A DNA stretch of 64,000 nt. Origin: Roseivirga sp. 4D4 (GTDB taxonomy: Bacteria > Bacteroidota > Bacteroidia > Cytophagales > Cyclobacteriaceae). Location: contig NZ_MDGP01000001.1 of the NCBI RefSeq assembly GCF_001747095.1, positions 417,001 through 481,000 on the forward strand, given 5' to 3'. Positions 45,371 to 54,512 of the stretch are shown here, piece after piece; the first letter of the stretch is position 1; each line of letters opens with the position of its first letter. Made by a program: the position numbers and the translations under genes. A model generated the notes under the pieces. It did not search any database, was not told the DNA's origin, and worked only from the letters and a program-made list of their open reading frames with translations.

Positions 45371-46705
45371 ATGTTCGAAAGTTTAAGTGGAAAGTTAGAT
45401 AGAGCCTTTAAGACGTTAAAAGGTCAAGGAAAGATCACCGAGATCAATGTTGCGACTACGGTTAAAGAGATTAGACGTGCATTAATCGATGCGGATGTTA
45501 ACTATAAGGTAGCCAAGGAAGTAACTGATAAAATCAAGCAAGAAGCGCTCGGAAGGGACGTGCTTATCTCCGTTTCTCCAGGTCAATTGTTGACGAAGAT
45601 CGTCAGCGAAGAGTTGACTGAAATGATGGGAGGACAGAAGGCTGATATGTCTGTTCAGGGCGACCCTGCGGTAATCCTAATTTCAGGTCTACAAGGTTCT
45701 GGTAAAACTACTTTTTCCGGTAAGCTGGCTAAAATGCTTAAGTCTCAAGGGCGTCAGGTTTTATTGACAGCCTGTGATATTTACCGCCCTGCAGCGATTG
45801 ACCAATTGAAGGTCTTAGGTGAGCAGATTGAGGTAGACGTTTATGCTGAGCCAGAGAATAAGAACGCTGTTGAAATTGCCAACAATGCCATTAAGCATGC
45901 CAAGGCACATGGAAAGAAAATAGTCATTGTCGATACTGCCGGACGTTTGGCAGTTGATGAGCAAATGATGCAGGAGATTGAGCAGCTCAAGTCAGCTGTG
46001 AGTCCGTCTGAGACTTTGTTTGTTGTAGATTCAATGACTGGACAGGACGCTGTCAATACTGCCAAGACCTTTAATGAAAGACTCGATTTTGATGGGGTTG
46101 TCTTAACAAAGCTTGACGGTGATTCACGTGGTGGTGCCGCCCTTTCTATCAGAAATGTGGTCGAGAAACCGATCAAATTCATTTCAACAGGGGAGAAGAT
46201 GGAAGCCATTGATGTTTTCCATCCCGATCGTATGGCTAACCGAATCCTCGGTATGGGCGATGTTGTCTCTTTAGTTGAAAAGGCACAGCAGTCTTTCGAT
46301 GAAGAGGAAGCTAAGAAACTAAACAAGAAGATTCGCCAGAATAAATTCGATTTTGACGATTTCCTGTCTCAACTAGAGCAGATTAAGAAAATGGGTAACC
46401 TCAAGGACTTGATGGGAATGATCCCGGGTATGGGGAAAGCCTTGAAGGGTGTTGACCTTGATGACGATTCCTTCAAGCCGATCGAGGCGATTATCAAATC
46501 CATGACCAAAGAAGAACGTGCTAATCCGGAGTTAATGAATGGTAGCCGTAGAAAACGTATTGCAACAGGTTCTGGTACTTCAATTCAGCAGGTGAACAAC
46601 CTTATGAAGCAGTTTGCAGACATGCGAAAGATGATGAAAGCCATGAACAAGATGGGTGGTAAACGCGCGATGTCAGGCTTGGCCAATATGATGGGCAATA
46701 GATAA
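45371..46705 (+). CDS. ffh: Signal recognition particle GTPase
   Basis: The 444-residue protein pairs with SRP RNA to bring nascent membrane proteins to the translocon. It has the N and G domains with P-loop GLQGSGKTTFSGKLA, DTAGR (IVDTAGRLAVDEQMM) and TKLDGDSRGG. A methionine-rich M domain follows (MGMIPGMGKALKGV, KQFADMRKMMKAMNKMGG). I chose ATG 45371 (MFESLSGKLDRAFK), as in other Ffh proteins. Its stop is directly adjacent to the stop of the convergent lipoprotein gene, without a gap. Confidence 0.98.
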   Translation: MFESLSGKLDRAFKTLKGQGKITEINVATTVKEIRRALIDADVNYKVAKEVTDKIKQEALGRDVLISVSPGQLLTKIVSEELTEMMGGQKADMSVQGDPAVILISGLQGSGKTTFSGKLAKMLKSQGRQVLLTACDIYRPAAIDQLKVLGEQIEVDVYAEPENKNAVEIANNAIKHAKAHGKKIVIVDTAGRLAVDEQMMQEIEQLKSAVSPSETLFVVDSMTGQDAVNTAKTFNERLDFDGVVLTKLDGDSRGGAALSIRNVVEKPIKFISTGEKMEAIDVFHPDRMANRILGMGDVVSLVEKAQQSFDEEEAKKLNKKIRQNKFDFDDFLSQLEQIKKMGNLKDLMGMIPGMGKALKGVDLDDDSFKPIEAIIKSMTKEERANPELMNGSRRKRIATGSGTSIQQVNNLMKQFADMRKMMKAMNKMGGKRAMSGLANMMGNR

Positions 46706-47449
46706 CTATCTGTCACTCGCAGATTCTGCCTTCAGACCTTTTGAATCCTTATAAGATTCCCATTTGATCCAAGCAAGCTGGTTATCAAAGTCTTTGGTTT
46801 GAAATGTGATTTTGAAGTGCTTCGACTTGTCATCAAAGCCTTTGAAGTCTTCTGAGGTTTGTGTGTATAGACTATCAGGCTTTCTGCTAACGTCATATTT
46901 GATATCCAAGTCCTGACGATCCCATTTCAAGCTGAAAGCGTCTAGCTTTTCATTTACCTGATACTTGCCATCTCTTTTCACAAGGACCTTCTCTGTTTCC
47001 AGTAGTTTCTTGTTATGATAGTCTGCCATTTGGATCTTGGCATTGCCGTATCTTCGTAAAAACTCATCGGTTTTGTCCTCTCGCAAATAGACCTGAATTT
47101 TTACTAATAGACTATCGATATAATAAAGGTTGATATCGTCAATCTCATGAGATTCCGCCAGATAATCTATTCTATCCAATCGAAAGATGTTGAAGTCTTC
47201 AGTGTAGAACTCCCCATAATGTTTGAAGACAAAATTATCCAAGTCTTCAATTCTTTGATTTAGGGCTAATGAGGAGAACTCAAATTTATATGATGGAATA
47301 TCAGCTTCAACAATGGCTCTTTTTTCCCTTTCTACCTCTTTCGGCATTGGGATTTCCTCTTGTTCTTCTTCAACTTCTTTTGGTTTGGAACAACTTAATC
47401 CAATCATCAGAAGGGAAACGATCAATGTGAGCGAGGTAAGTCTTTTCAT
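46706..47449 (-). CDS. Lipoprotein of unknown function
   Basis: The 247-residue product starts MKRLTSLTLIVSLLMIGLSCSKPKE with a lipobox whose lipidated Cys is in LSC. An acidic linker (EVEEEQEEIPMPKEVEREKR) follows. The rest is an alpha/beta domain (SSLALNQRIEDLDNFVFKHYGEF; FKITFQTKDFDNQLAWIKWESYKD) that I do not recognise. The start is ATG 47449; the longer frame has no lipobox in a proper place. It abuts ffh tail to tail with no bases between the stop codons. Confidence 0.78.
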   Translation of the reverse strand: MKRLTSLTLIVSLLMIGLSCSKPKEVEEEQEEIPMPKEVEREKRAIVEADIPSYKFEFSSLALNQRIEDLDNFVFKHYGEFYTEDFNIFRLDRIDYLAESHEIDDINLYYIDSLLVKIQVYLREDKTDEFLRRYGNAKIQMADYHNKKLLETEKVLVKRDGKYQVNEKLDAFSLKWDRQDLDIKYDVSRKPDSLYTQTSEDFKGFDDKSKHFKITFQTKDFDNQLAWIKWESYKDSKGLKAESASDR

Positions 47450-47507
47450 TTCAACTAAATTCTTCGTTAATCTAAAACATTGATAAGTTCTATGCAAGTA
47501 ATATCAA

Positions 47508-48005
47508 CTAAGACTTTAATTGAGCAAGTATTTCTGAGTAATCCGCTGGGTTGGGGTAGGGTAGCTCACAATTAGGTGAGATGTTATGAGGGTTATGGAA
47601 GCGTTCATGACTTTTCCATACGTGTTCGATAAACCAGTCTGGCTCTTTACCCCAACGCTTCTCTTTTTTTCTCCTCTCAAGGAATTTTTCTTTGTCAAGG
47701 GTCAAGAGCACTGTGAAATCTGAGCTCTGGTTAAGTTTGGCATTGGAGAACGCAAATATGCCCTCTATTATGATGTATTCATATTTGGTGTTTGCCAATT
47801 CATAGGCATCCAAGAGCCTATTCCAATCCATTGATTCTGGTCTTTCCCAATCAATTCGATCTCTAATTGGAGGTATTTGATCATCAGGAAGGACAAACTC
47901 GTCTTGATGGAATACATGCGCATTTGGTAGGTCAAGTTGTAGTGCTTTTGCAAGCCTGGACTTGCCCGACCTGCTTACGCCTCCAATAAGAATTAACTTG
48001 GCCAT
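47508..48005 (-). CDS. P-loop kinase, nicotinamide riboside kinase/uridine kinase-like
   Basis: The 165-residue product has a Walker A LIGGVSRSGKSRLAKALQ at the N-terminus and a FHQDEFVLPDDQIP motif. A YEYIIIEGIFAFSN strand and the LID-like EKFLERRKKEKRWGKEP follow. The D-x-F and W-E-R-P-x-S-M-D-W-N region resembles the fungal and bacterial NRK1-like kinases, which phosphorylate nicotinamide riboside or nucleosides. The substrate is not certain. It is the second minus-strand gene after pdhB but is separated from it by a terminator hairpin (48016-48044). Confidence 0.78.
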   Translation of the reverse strand: MAKLILIGGVSRSGKSRLAKALQLDLPNAHVFHQDEFVLPDDQIPPIRDRIDWERPESMDWNRLLDAYELANTKYEYIIIEGIFAFSNAKLNQSSDFTVLLTLDKEKFLERRKKEKRWGKEPDWFIEHVWKSHERFHNPHNISPNCELPYPNPADYSEILAQLKS

Positions 48006-48015
48006 GTCTAAACAT

Positions 48016-48044
48016 AAAAAAAGTCAGGTTGTTGGCCTGACTTT
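48016..48044 (-). terminator. Terminator after pdhB
   Basis: AAAGTCAGG (48020-48028) pairs perfectly with CCTGACTTT (48036-48044) across a 7-base loop. On the minus strand the stem is followed by a T-run (48016-48022 is all A on the plus strand). It lies 20 bases past the pdhB stop. Confidence 0.82.
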
Positions 48045-48063
48045 CTATGAATTTAATTCTTTT

Positions 48064-49041
48064 CTATCGGTACATCACTGAATCCACAGCTTCCAATGTC
48101 CTCTTTACATTCGGCAAAATAGCATCGATGAGGGTAGGAGCATACGGCAGTGGTAAGTCAAAACTGTTGACTCTTTTAACCGGAGCATCCAAATAGTCGA
48201 ATGCATCTTTTTGAACATTGAATGCAATATCTGTGGAGATAGATGCCAATGGCCATGCCTCTTCGACAATTACCAATCGATTAGTCTTTTTAACTGACTC
48301 GATAATGGTTTTATAGTCAATTGGTCTTACGGAACGCAGATCAATTACTTCGGCATTTACACCGTTTTTAGCTAGTTCGGCAGCAGCCTCGTCAACGATC
48401 TTCATCATTTTACCAAATGACAATAAGGTTACGTCTGTACCTTCTTTAACAATATGTGCTTGACCGATTGGTAAAAGATATTCTCCTTCAGGTACTTCAC
48501 CCTTGTCAGAGTACATCAACTCCGATTCCATGAAAATTACTGGATCGTCATCTCTGATCGAAGATTTCAATAATCCTTTTGCATCATATGGGTTAGAAGG
48601 GACAACGACTTTCAAGCCTGGCGTATTAGCATACCAGTTTTCAAAGTTCTGCGAGTGCTGAGAACTTAACATTCCTGCATTACCAGTTGGGCCTCTAAAT
48701 ACGATCGGCACTTGAAATTGGCCGCCAGACATTGACATCATCTTTGCCGCTGAGTTAATCACCTGATCAATTGCGACTAGAGAGAAATTGAAAGTCATAA
48801 ACTCAATCAATGGTCTAAGGCCATTCATTGCAGCACCGACACCAATTCCTGCAAAGCCTAACTCCGCAATAGGGGTATCGATAACACGTTCAGCACCAAA
48901 CTCGTCAAGCATTCCTTGACTCACCTTATAAGCACCATTGTATTCCGCAACTTCCTCGCCCATCAAAAAGACTTTTTCGTCTCTTCTCATCTCTTCTGAC
49001 ATGGCTTCTCTAAGGGCCTCTCTGAACTGTATAACTCTCAT
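48064..49041 (-). CDS. pdhB: Pyruvate dehydrogenase E1 component, beta subunit
   Basis: The 325-residue protein is the beta half of the thiamine-dependent E1 enzyme that decarboxylates pyruvate. It has the family start RVIQFREALREAMSEEMRRDEKVFLMGEEVAEYNGAYKVSQGM. DTPIAELGFAGIGVGAAMNG with the catalytic Glu and PIVFRGPTGNAGMLSSQHSQNF follow, and VDLRSVRPIDYKTI is near the C-terminus. The alpha subunit gene is not adjacent, which is common in Bacteroidota. It is transcribed alone between two terminators. Confidence 0.96.
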   Translation of the reverse strand: MRVIQFREALREAMSEEMRRDEKVFLMGEEVAEYNGAYKVSQGMLDEFGAERVIDTPIAELGFAGIGVGAAMNGLRPLIEFMTFNFSLVAIDQVINSAAKMMSMSGGQFQVPIVFRGPTGNAGMLSSQHSQNFENWYANTPGLKVVVPSNPYDAKGLLKSSIRDDDPVIFMESELMYSDKGEVPEGEYLLPIGQAHIVKEGTDVTLLSFGKMMKIVDEAAAELAKNGVNAEVIDLRSVRPIDYKTIIESVKKTNRLVIVEEAWPLASISTDIAFNVQKDAFDYLDAPVKRVNSFDLPLPYAPTLIDAILPNVKRTLEAVDSVMYR

Positions 49042-49122
49042 TGAATTCTTTTAATTAATGGCCGTAAAAATAAACATTCAGTGTTCAATTACCAATACTG
49101 ATTTATGCAATATCTGAGGCAT

Positions 49123-49157
49123 AAAAAAAGCCTCTTTCCGAAAGGGAAGAGGCTTTT
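49123..49157 (-). terminator. Terminator after the OmpA/TPR gene
   Basis: AAAAGCCTCTTTCC (49126-49139) pairs with GGGAAGAGGCTTTT (49144-49157) around a GAAA loop. On the minus strand it is followed by a T-run. It lies 21 bases past the gene's stop. Confidence 0.85.
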
Positions 49158-49177
49158 CATTTGTTCTTTATTTCCGA

Positions 49178-50953
49178 TTAGTTCACAATGCTACGGAATG
49201 CATCCGTACCTGAGAATTGTCTGAATTCTAAGTCGGTTAAAGCTTTTTGCTTCAATGAAGCATCGGCATTAGTAGCATTTCTTAAGTGCTCGATTACTTT
49301 GTTCTCATTGTCCTGGCGAGCGGCTGCAATAGCTGCAACGTAGTGCGCCCAAACATAACCTCTGTCATTGCTGATCACACTTTCTAAAGTAGTCTGAGCA
49401 TTTCTGAAGTCTTTTCTAAGTAATTGAACCAAACCTTTGTTGAATTGATCTACCGAGCTGTTAGATGCTCTGTTCAATGATGCAATCGCTAGGTCATATC
49501 TTCCTACCATAATCTCAACAGCGCCTTTAGCACCATTAACACCTTGTCTTACATCATTTCCGGGACTCATAGTAGCAGCTTTAGTCAATGCAGCATGTGC
49601 ACCCCAAAGGTTACCCTGCATAGCCATAGCCATACCAATGTTAGACTGAGCCTCAACATTCGCATTCTTTTGGTTTGAGATGTTGAAGTGGTTCAATGCT
49701 GTAGTGATTGAATTTCTCTGAGCCCTACCGGTTTGTCCCATTGCCATTTGCAGGTGAACTGCACCTAGGTTGTTATGGATCGCCCACGTATCATTTTTAG
49801 CAGCAGCTGCTTCGTAGATACTTTTCTTCTCTTCTAGAGAAGGGTTATTTGCCGCAGCATAAGCTAATTCTTCAACTGAAAGTTCACTAGCAGAATTTAA
49901 CGCCATTGTAGCAATCTCAGCCTTAGTCTTCTTAGGCTTAACAGTCAATACTTCGGTAGTTGCTGTTCTTAAAGCAGGGTATACATCTTCGAATACTTGC
50001 TTGTAAGTACTTAGCTTTTGAAGTTCTTTTTCTTTTTGCTCGAATGATCCAGAACCATTGATGATACTGTTCCATTCTGACTTTTGACTAGATGAGATAC
50101 CATCATAGCTCGCTAACATTGCTTTCAATCCATTCCAATCTTGAACAACTGGCTTGATAATGAATCTGATATTGCTAGCTAAACCTTGGTAATCGTATTT
50201 GTCCATTTGCTCTCTGTACCATTTTTCAATAGCATCAGCTCTTTCCTGAGCTAATTCACTGTTGATGGTTTCCTTACCTTCAGGAGAGTGAGAACCTGTA
50301 ATAGTCACAGTTCTAGTCACGTTCTTTTCAGCAATGAACGCTGCAAAACGAGAACCTCTGTCACTATCTTTTTCTGATGTTTTGAAAACAGACTTTCCTT
50401 GGTCGAAGAAAAACTCAACGTTCGTTGGGATCAACTCTTCCTGATCGTTATAACCGTGGTCAGCGTAAGCAGCATAGTAAGACGGTTGAACCAATTGAGA
50501 AGTAGTAATCAAACCTTCTGCGATACCCAATCTTTCAGTTTCAAGATAGCTTCCAGATTTAGGGTTGATTGCTTTACCCTGAATTTCGATATTTCCTCTC
50601 TCCATGCCCTTTCTGAAAGGGAATACATACTCCTGAGTAATTTTTGGTTGTTCAGTATTAGAGTTAGGATAATCTACGGCTCTGAATTCGATCTTTCTAA
50701 GAGCTCTTTCCTGAGTACCATATTTGTAGAACGCACTTAGTTCATAAACCTTCTTAGGCTTAAGCATTTTTACTGGAAGATTAGCCGATAATTCAAACCT
50801 AACGGTGTCAGCATGTACTTCTAGTGGACTAGGCGCTACAACAAGTTCCTGATTTTTAGCTGCTTTTTTCATCTGACTCAAGGCACATCCTGAGATTGAC
50901 ATGACCCCTATGAGCAGCAAAGGGAAAATAATTTTAGCAGTTTGGGTTTTCAT
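49178..50953 (-). CDS. Lipoprotein with an OmpA-like domain followed by TPR repeats
   Basis: The 591-residue protein has a lipoprotein signal (FPLLLIGVMSISGC, lipidated Cys23) and then a beta-rich region. An OmpA-like peptidoglycan domain begins near residue 178 (PTNVEFFFDQGKSVFKTSEKD; VTITGSHSPEGKETINSELAQERADAIEKW). It then has a long helical region with TPR-like pairs to the end (LAYAAANNPSLEEKKSIYEAA; NKGLVQLLRKDFRNAQTTLESVI). OmpA domains are usually C-terminal, so the internal position before TPRs is unusual. It probably anchors an outer-membrane complex to peptidoglycan and scaffolds partners through the TPRs; partners are unknown. Confidence 0.88.
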   Translation of the reverse strand: MKTQTAKIIFPLLLIGVMSISGCALSQMKKAAKNQELVVAPSPLEVHADTVRFELSANLPVKMLKPKKVYELSAFYKYGTQERALRKIEFRAVDYPNSNTEQPKITQEYVFPFRKGMERGNIEIQGKAINPKSGSYLETERLGIAEGLITTSQLVQPSYYAAYADHGYNDQEELIPTNVEFFFDQGKSVFKTSEKDSDRGSRFAAFIAEKNVTRTVTITGSHSPEGKETINSELAQERADAIEKWYREQMDKYDYQGLASNIRFIIKPVVQDWNGLKAMLASYDGISSSQKSEWNSIINGSGSFEQKEKELQKLSTYKQVFEDVYPALRTATTEVLTVKPKKTKAEIATMALNSASELSVEELAYAAANNPSLEEKKSIYEAAAAKNDTWAIHNNLGAVHLQMAMGQTGRAQRNSITTALNHFNISNQKNANVEAQSNIGMAMAMQGNLWGAHAALTKAATMSPGNDVRQGVNGAKGAVEIMVGRYDLAIASLNRASNSSVDQFNKGLVQLLRKDFRNAQTTLESVISNDRGYVWAHYVAAIAAARQDNENKVIEHLRNATNADASLKQKALTDLEFRQFSGTDAFRSIVN

Positions 50954-51079
50954 AAGAATTTTGATTGTTTTCGTCTGTTTAAGGGTATTCCAACAGGGTG
51001 CAAGTTTAGTAATTTTTTAGTAGATTCCGATTTTACGATTAATAAATTGTTCCTAATTTCGTATTTTAGATTACCGATA

Positions 51080-51298
51080 ATGGAAAGAATTCAACAGTTT
51101 TTCGAAAATCAAGCCTTCGGTGTTTGCACCAAGCTGGGTGAGAAGTTGAACCTTTCAACCTCCAGTATCCGCTTATTCTTTATATACGCGTCCTTTCTGA
51201 CCTTTGGATCTCCACTGATAGTATATCTTGGTCTTGCTTATGTGATTAATTTTCGTAAGCATTTGCGCAGGAGAAAAAATCCGGTGTGGTATAATTAG
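51080..51298 (+). CDS. PspC-like small membrane protein
   Basis: The 72-residue product has the PspC domain pattern: an N-terminal FENQAFGVCTKLGEKLNLSTSSIRLFFIYASFLTFGSPLIVYLGLAYVIN, with one or two membrane segments, and then a basic tail. PspC proteins take part in the phage-shock response to inner-membrane stress, but this is only the bare domain with no N- or C-terminal partner domains. The start is ATG 51080 (MERIQQFFENQ), since upstream sequence is not family-like. It runs 4 bases into the convergent GT2 gene. Confidence 0.82.
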   Translation: MERIQQFFENQAFGVCTKLGEKLNLSTSSIRLFFIYASFLTFGSPLIVYLGLAYVINFRKHLRRRKNPVWYN

Positions 51299-52305
51299 TA
51301 TTTCATTCTCAAATCTGAGAATCTCTTTTTGCCTCTGATGAAGTAAGACCAGATCACCCATCCTTGATATCGAGGTGAAGCAACATGGCCTTTTGCTGGT
51401 TTTCTTTTTTTGAGAATTGACCCAATATTGAAAATAACATGCGCATGAGCTCTGAGAATGGCTACCCCATGTTGCGGGCCGCTTTCCAATGAGAATTTTA
51501 AAAGTGCCACCCAATCCAGAACGATCCTAAGCGGTAATTTCCAGATAAGAATGCTGGCACGTTCATTTTTGATAAGAAGACTCAAACCGTTTCGAAAATT
51601 GAGATATGTCTTTCTAGGTTTAGACTTGTCAAGGGTTCCACCTCCTACATGATACACCTTGCTCTCTGGTACGACCATCACGCGCCCTCCAGAACTCCAA
51701 ATTCTCCAGCATAGGTCGATCTCTTCCATATGTGCAAAGAAATCTTGGTCCAGGCCACCGAGCTCTAAGTAAGTTTCTCTGTGAATGAATAAGCAACTTC
51801 CAGATGCCCAGAAGATGTCTCGATTGTCCTCATATTGCTGTTCGTCTCTTTCCAGGGTTTGAAAGATTCTACCGCGACAGAAGGGATAGCCGAGTTTATC
51901 GATAAAGCCACCTGAAGCACCAGCATACTCAAATTTTTCCTTGGCTTTTTGGTCTAGGATTTTCGGTTGGGCTGCTTTTACTTCTGTATTTCGCTGTAGT
52001 TGACTCAATACAGGCTCAATCCAATTTTTGGTGACTTCAACATCAGTATTGAGCAGTACTACATATTCCGAATCTATCAGTTGTAATGCTTTGTTATATC
52101 CACCACAGAAGCCATGATTCTCTTCAAAGGCTATCACTTTTACCTGAGGGTGGGCGGTTTTCACAAAGGACACGGAACCATCATTTGAGCCATTGTCTAC
52201 AACCACCACCTCATGCGGAGCGGAGAATTTTACTACTGAGGGTAGAAAAGCTTCTAGATGATGTCTCCCATTGAAGTTGAGAAGAACAACCGATAGTGTA
52301 CTCAT
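51295..52305 (-). CDS. Glycosyltransferase family 2
   Basis: The 336-residue GT-A enzyme starts MSTLSVVLLNFNGRHHLEAF and has VVVDNGSNDGSVSF, LLNTDVEVTKNWI (the DxD-like metal/nucleotide site), and a KVYHVGGGTLDKSKPRKTYLNFRNGLSLLIKN C-terminal acceptor region. It should be a sugar transferase acting on a surface glycan, like the rhamnosyl-transferase type (WsaF/RfbN-like) group; the sugar is uncertain. It begins exactly at the ybaB stop by TAATG overlap. Confidence 0.9.
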   Translation of the reverse strand: MSTLSVVLLNFNGRHHLEAFLPSVVKFSAPHEVVVVDNGSNDGSVSFVKTAHPQVKVIAFEENHGFCGGYNKALQLIDSEYVVLLNTDVEVTKNWIEPVLSQLQRNTEVKAAQPKILDQKAKEKFEYAGASGGFIDKLGYPFCRGRIFQTLERDEQQYEDNRDIFWASGSCLFIHRETYLELGGLDQDFFAHMEEIDLCWRIWSSGGRVMVVPESKVYHVGGGTLDKSKPRKTYLNFRNGLSLLIKNERASILIWKLPLRIVLDWVALLKFSLESGPQHGVAILRAHAHVIFNIGSILKKRKPAKGHVASPRYQGWVIWSYFIRGKKRFSDLRMKY

Positions 52306-52637
52306 TAGAACATATTTCCGAAGTCCATACCGGGAATATTCGGAAGGATTCCTTCTGTGCTATTCTTAATCTCTTCCTTGGCTTTGACTTCAACCTTTTC
52401 CAAGGCATTGTTGATGGCCGCAACTGAAAGGTCTTGCACCATATCTTTATCTTCTTTGGTCAATAGACTCTCGTCAATTTCAATGGAGATGACCTGCTTC
52501 TTGCCATTAACCGTGGCTTTTACCATGCCTGCACCTGCTTCACCGGTTTCCTGGATAAATTCCAATCGCTCTTGGGCCTCCTTCATCTTGGATTGCATCT
52601 CCTTCACTTTGCCCATCATTTTCATCATGTCAAACAT
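52305..52637 (-). CDS. ybaB: YbaB/EbfC family nucleoid-associated protein
   Basis: The 110-residue product starts MFDMMKMMGKVKEMQSKMKEAQERLE and has the beta strand GMVKATVNGKKQVISIEID. The helix DKDMVQDLSVAAINNALEKVE follows. This is the short DNA-binding dimer family YbaB/EbfC, which binds DNA non-specifically. The final residues IPGMDFGNMF are typical. Its stop overlaps the GT2 start as TAATG. It is not next to recR or dnaX here, as it is in many bacteria. Confidence 0.94.
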   Translation of the reverse strand: MFDMMKMMGKVKEMQSKMKEAQERLEFIQETGEAGAGMVKATVNGKKQVISIEIDESLLTKEDKDMVQDLSVAAINNALEKVEVKAKEEIKNSTEGILPNIPGMDFGNMF

Positions 52638-52659
52638 GTGCTGTAATTTTTTGTCAAAT

Positions 52660-54420
52660 CTATCGAATTAATACAAAAGTTCCCGACCTGTTCACCCTAG
52701 AGTTATCAGCATTCTGAAATGTAATGCGATAAGAATAGCTACCACTTGGTGCTTCAGTTCCTTCAAAGGTACCATTCCAACCTGGACTCGGGTTATTGGT
52801 TTGAAAAACCAAAGATCCCCATCGATTGTAGATCAACATTTGAAAATTATTATAGATACCATCCGTTACGGTAAAGAAATCATTGATGTTATCTCCGTTC
52901 GGGGTGAACGCTGTAGGTATTCCCAATTTCGCTTCGATGATCACACAGACTTCTTGACTGATCATAGATAGGTTGCCGCACTCATCGGTATATCGAATTT
53001 GATAACATGCCTCTGCTGTGCCCTGTGGTACGGTAGTATCTATATAATTGCTGAGCGTTGTGGTAGCAATTTGATTGAATGTTGCGTTGACGTCTCTCCG
53101 CAGTATTTGGTATTCGCCCAATGGGAAATTTGTGTTGGGCAGGGTGAGTTGTATACTGCCACCAACAAGCTCAGCTAAAGGAGCATCTGTAGCTGGTAAA
53201 ACCAGACTTGAATTAGGGAAAGGAGTGAGGGTTTGACTTGTGCTCACAATACCATTTGTGACGGTTTGAAAAAAGAAGGGCAGTAGTTGAGCGCAATTTG
53301 TATGGTTTATGGTATGGGGAATTGTGCTCGATGGCTCATTGAATGAAGCTGATAATGTGTTGTTAATGAAAAAGTCGATTTGTGTGAAGTTATCAGGTGA
53401 CGTATTCCAGGTATAATCAATATCGATCGTGGTATCGATATTATTCAGGCTGAAGTCTGTAGCAATGCTTGAACCTGTTGATGAATTGGCTTGAATGCTA
53501 TTGCAAATATCTGTTGCTCTAATTCTGAAATCATAAGTCTCTTGATTATTGTCGAGCGAAAGATCTTCCACAGTGATTGTAGTGGGATTTATAAGAGGGT
53601 CTAAATCAGCAAAAGCCTCAAAACCATTTCCTCTATCAATCTCCAAGAAGTAAAGTAGTCCGTCCATAATAGGATCATAATCAAAGCTGATGTTGGTTTG
53701 GTCGACCACCGTTATTGCATTTAGTATTGGAGGATCAATGGTCTCCAGGGTCGAAACGCGAATAGTCACTGAGTTACAATCGGCATTATTTCCTCCAGTT
53801 GAGAATATCCCGGTAACTGTAATGTCATAGACACCATTAACTGCATAAGTGTGAGGTGTTGATGCGTTGTTTGCATTCACATCTTTAACAAAGTTCACAA
53901 TAGGGGTGCCATCTCCATAGTCTATATCAAAGGATTCAAATGGATCGAATGCATAGTCAAAGAAAAGTCGTACCTCATTATTAGAACAGATTCTGGCCGC
54001 CACTGAAGGAGAAAACCTGTCAAGTACAGTAATGGTTAGGAAGTCAAATCGATCTGCTGGGGATCCTGTGTTTGAGAGGTCCACAACTCTTATTATGTAA
54101 GTCCCTGGAGTTGTATAGGTAAAAGTTCTTGTTTGACCTGACGAAAAATTCCCTGAATTTCCGGCTGGATTCGGATCGAAGAATAGATTGAAGGGATCGT
54201 TGGGGTCCCCTTCGAAATTAAATTGTAGATCACCTGAGTTAACTCCGGTATGGGTAATCGTTATAGTCAAGTTACGACAGCCAAAATCAAAATCAGCACT
54301 GAACCATCCTTTCTGACTCACCTCTTGGGCTTGGAGCCCCAGACCTATCAGCAGAAATAATCCAACGTAAGCTGCCTTTTTAATCAGCTTGGAGAGATGA
54401 TATAGAACTTTTGATTGCAT
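52660..54420 (-). CDS. Secreted protein with T9SS type B (gliding-motility C-terminal) sorting domain
   Basis: The 586-residue product has a signal peptide (AAYVGLFLLIGLGLQAQ). PKD- and fibronectin-like domains follow (DYGDGTPIVNFVKDVNANNASTPHTYAVNGVYDITVTG). The last 85 residues form the T9SS type B domain: IPTAFTPNGDNINDFFTV, LIYNRWGSLVFQT, PGWNGTFEG, then YRITFQN. Type B cargo is exported by the T9SS and often stays at the surface. The function is not known; a role in adhesion is likely from the domain set. It is transcribed alone between ybaB and hisS, with about 90 bases ahead. Confidence 0.92.
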   Translation of the reverse strand: MQSKVLYHLSKLIKKAAYVGLFLLIGLGLQAQEVSQKGWFSADFDFGCRNLTITITHTGVNSGDLQFNFEGDPNDPFNLFFDPNPAGNSGNFSSGQTRTFTYTTPGTYIIRVVDLSNTGSPADRFDFLTITVLDRFSPSVAARICSNNEVRLFFDYAFDPFESFDIDYGDGTPIVNFVKDVNANNASTPHTYAVNGVYDITVTGIFSTGGNNADCNSVTIRVSTLETIDPPILNAITVVDQTNISFDYDPIMDGLLYFLEIDRGNGFEAFADLDPLINPTTITVEDLSLDNNQETYDFRIRATDICNSIQANSSTGSSIATDFSLNNIDTTIDIDYTWNTSPDNFTQIDFFINNTLSASFNEPSSTIPHTINHTNCAQLLPFFFQTVTNGIVSTSQTLTPFPNSSLVLPATDAPLAELVGGSIQLTLPNTNFPLGEYQILRRDVNATFNQIATTTLSNYIDTTVPQGTAEACYQIRYTDECGNLSMISQEVCVIIEAKLGIPTAFTPNGDNINDFFTVTDGIYNNFQMLIYNRWGSLVFQTNNPSPGWNGTFEGTEAPSGSYSYRITFQNADNSRVNRSGTFVLIR

Positions 54421-54512
54421 GCTAGCCTCTGCACAGATAACGGTGCATGATCCCGAAACTTATTCAAAAAAAACAATTCTGCCTATTCTGCTTCAGAAGC
54501 AAGGCGCATTGG

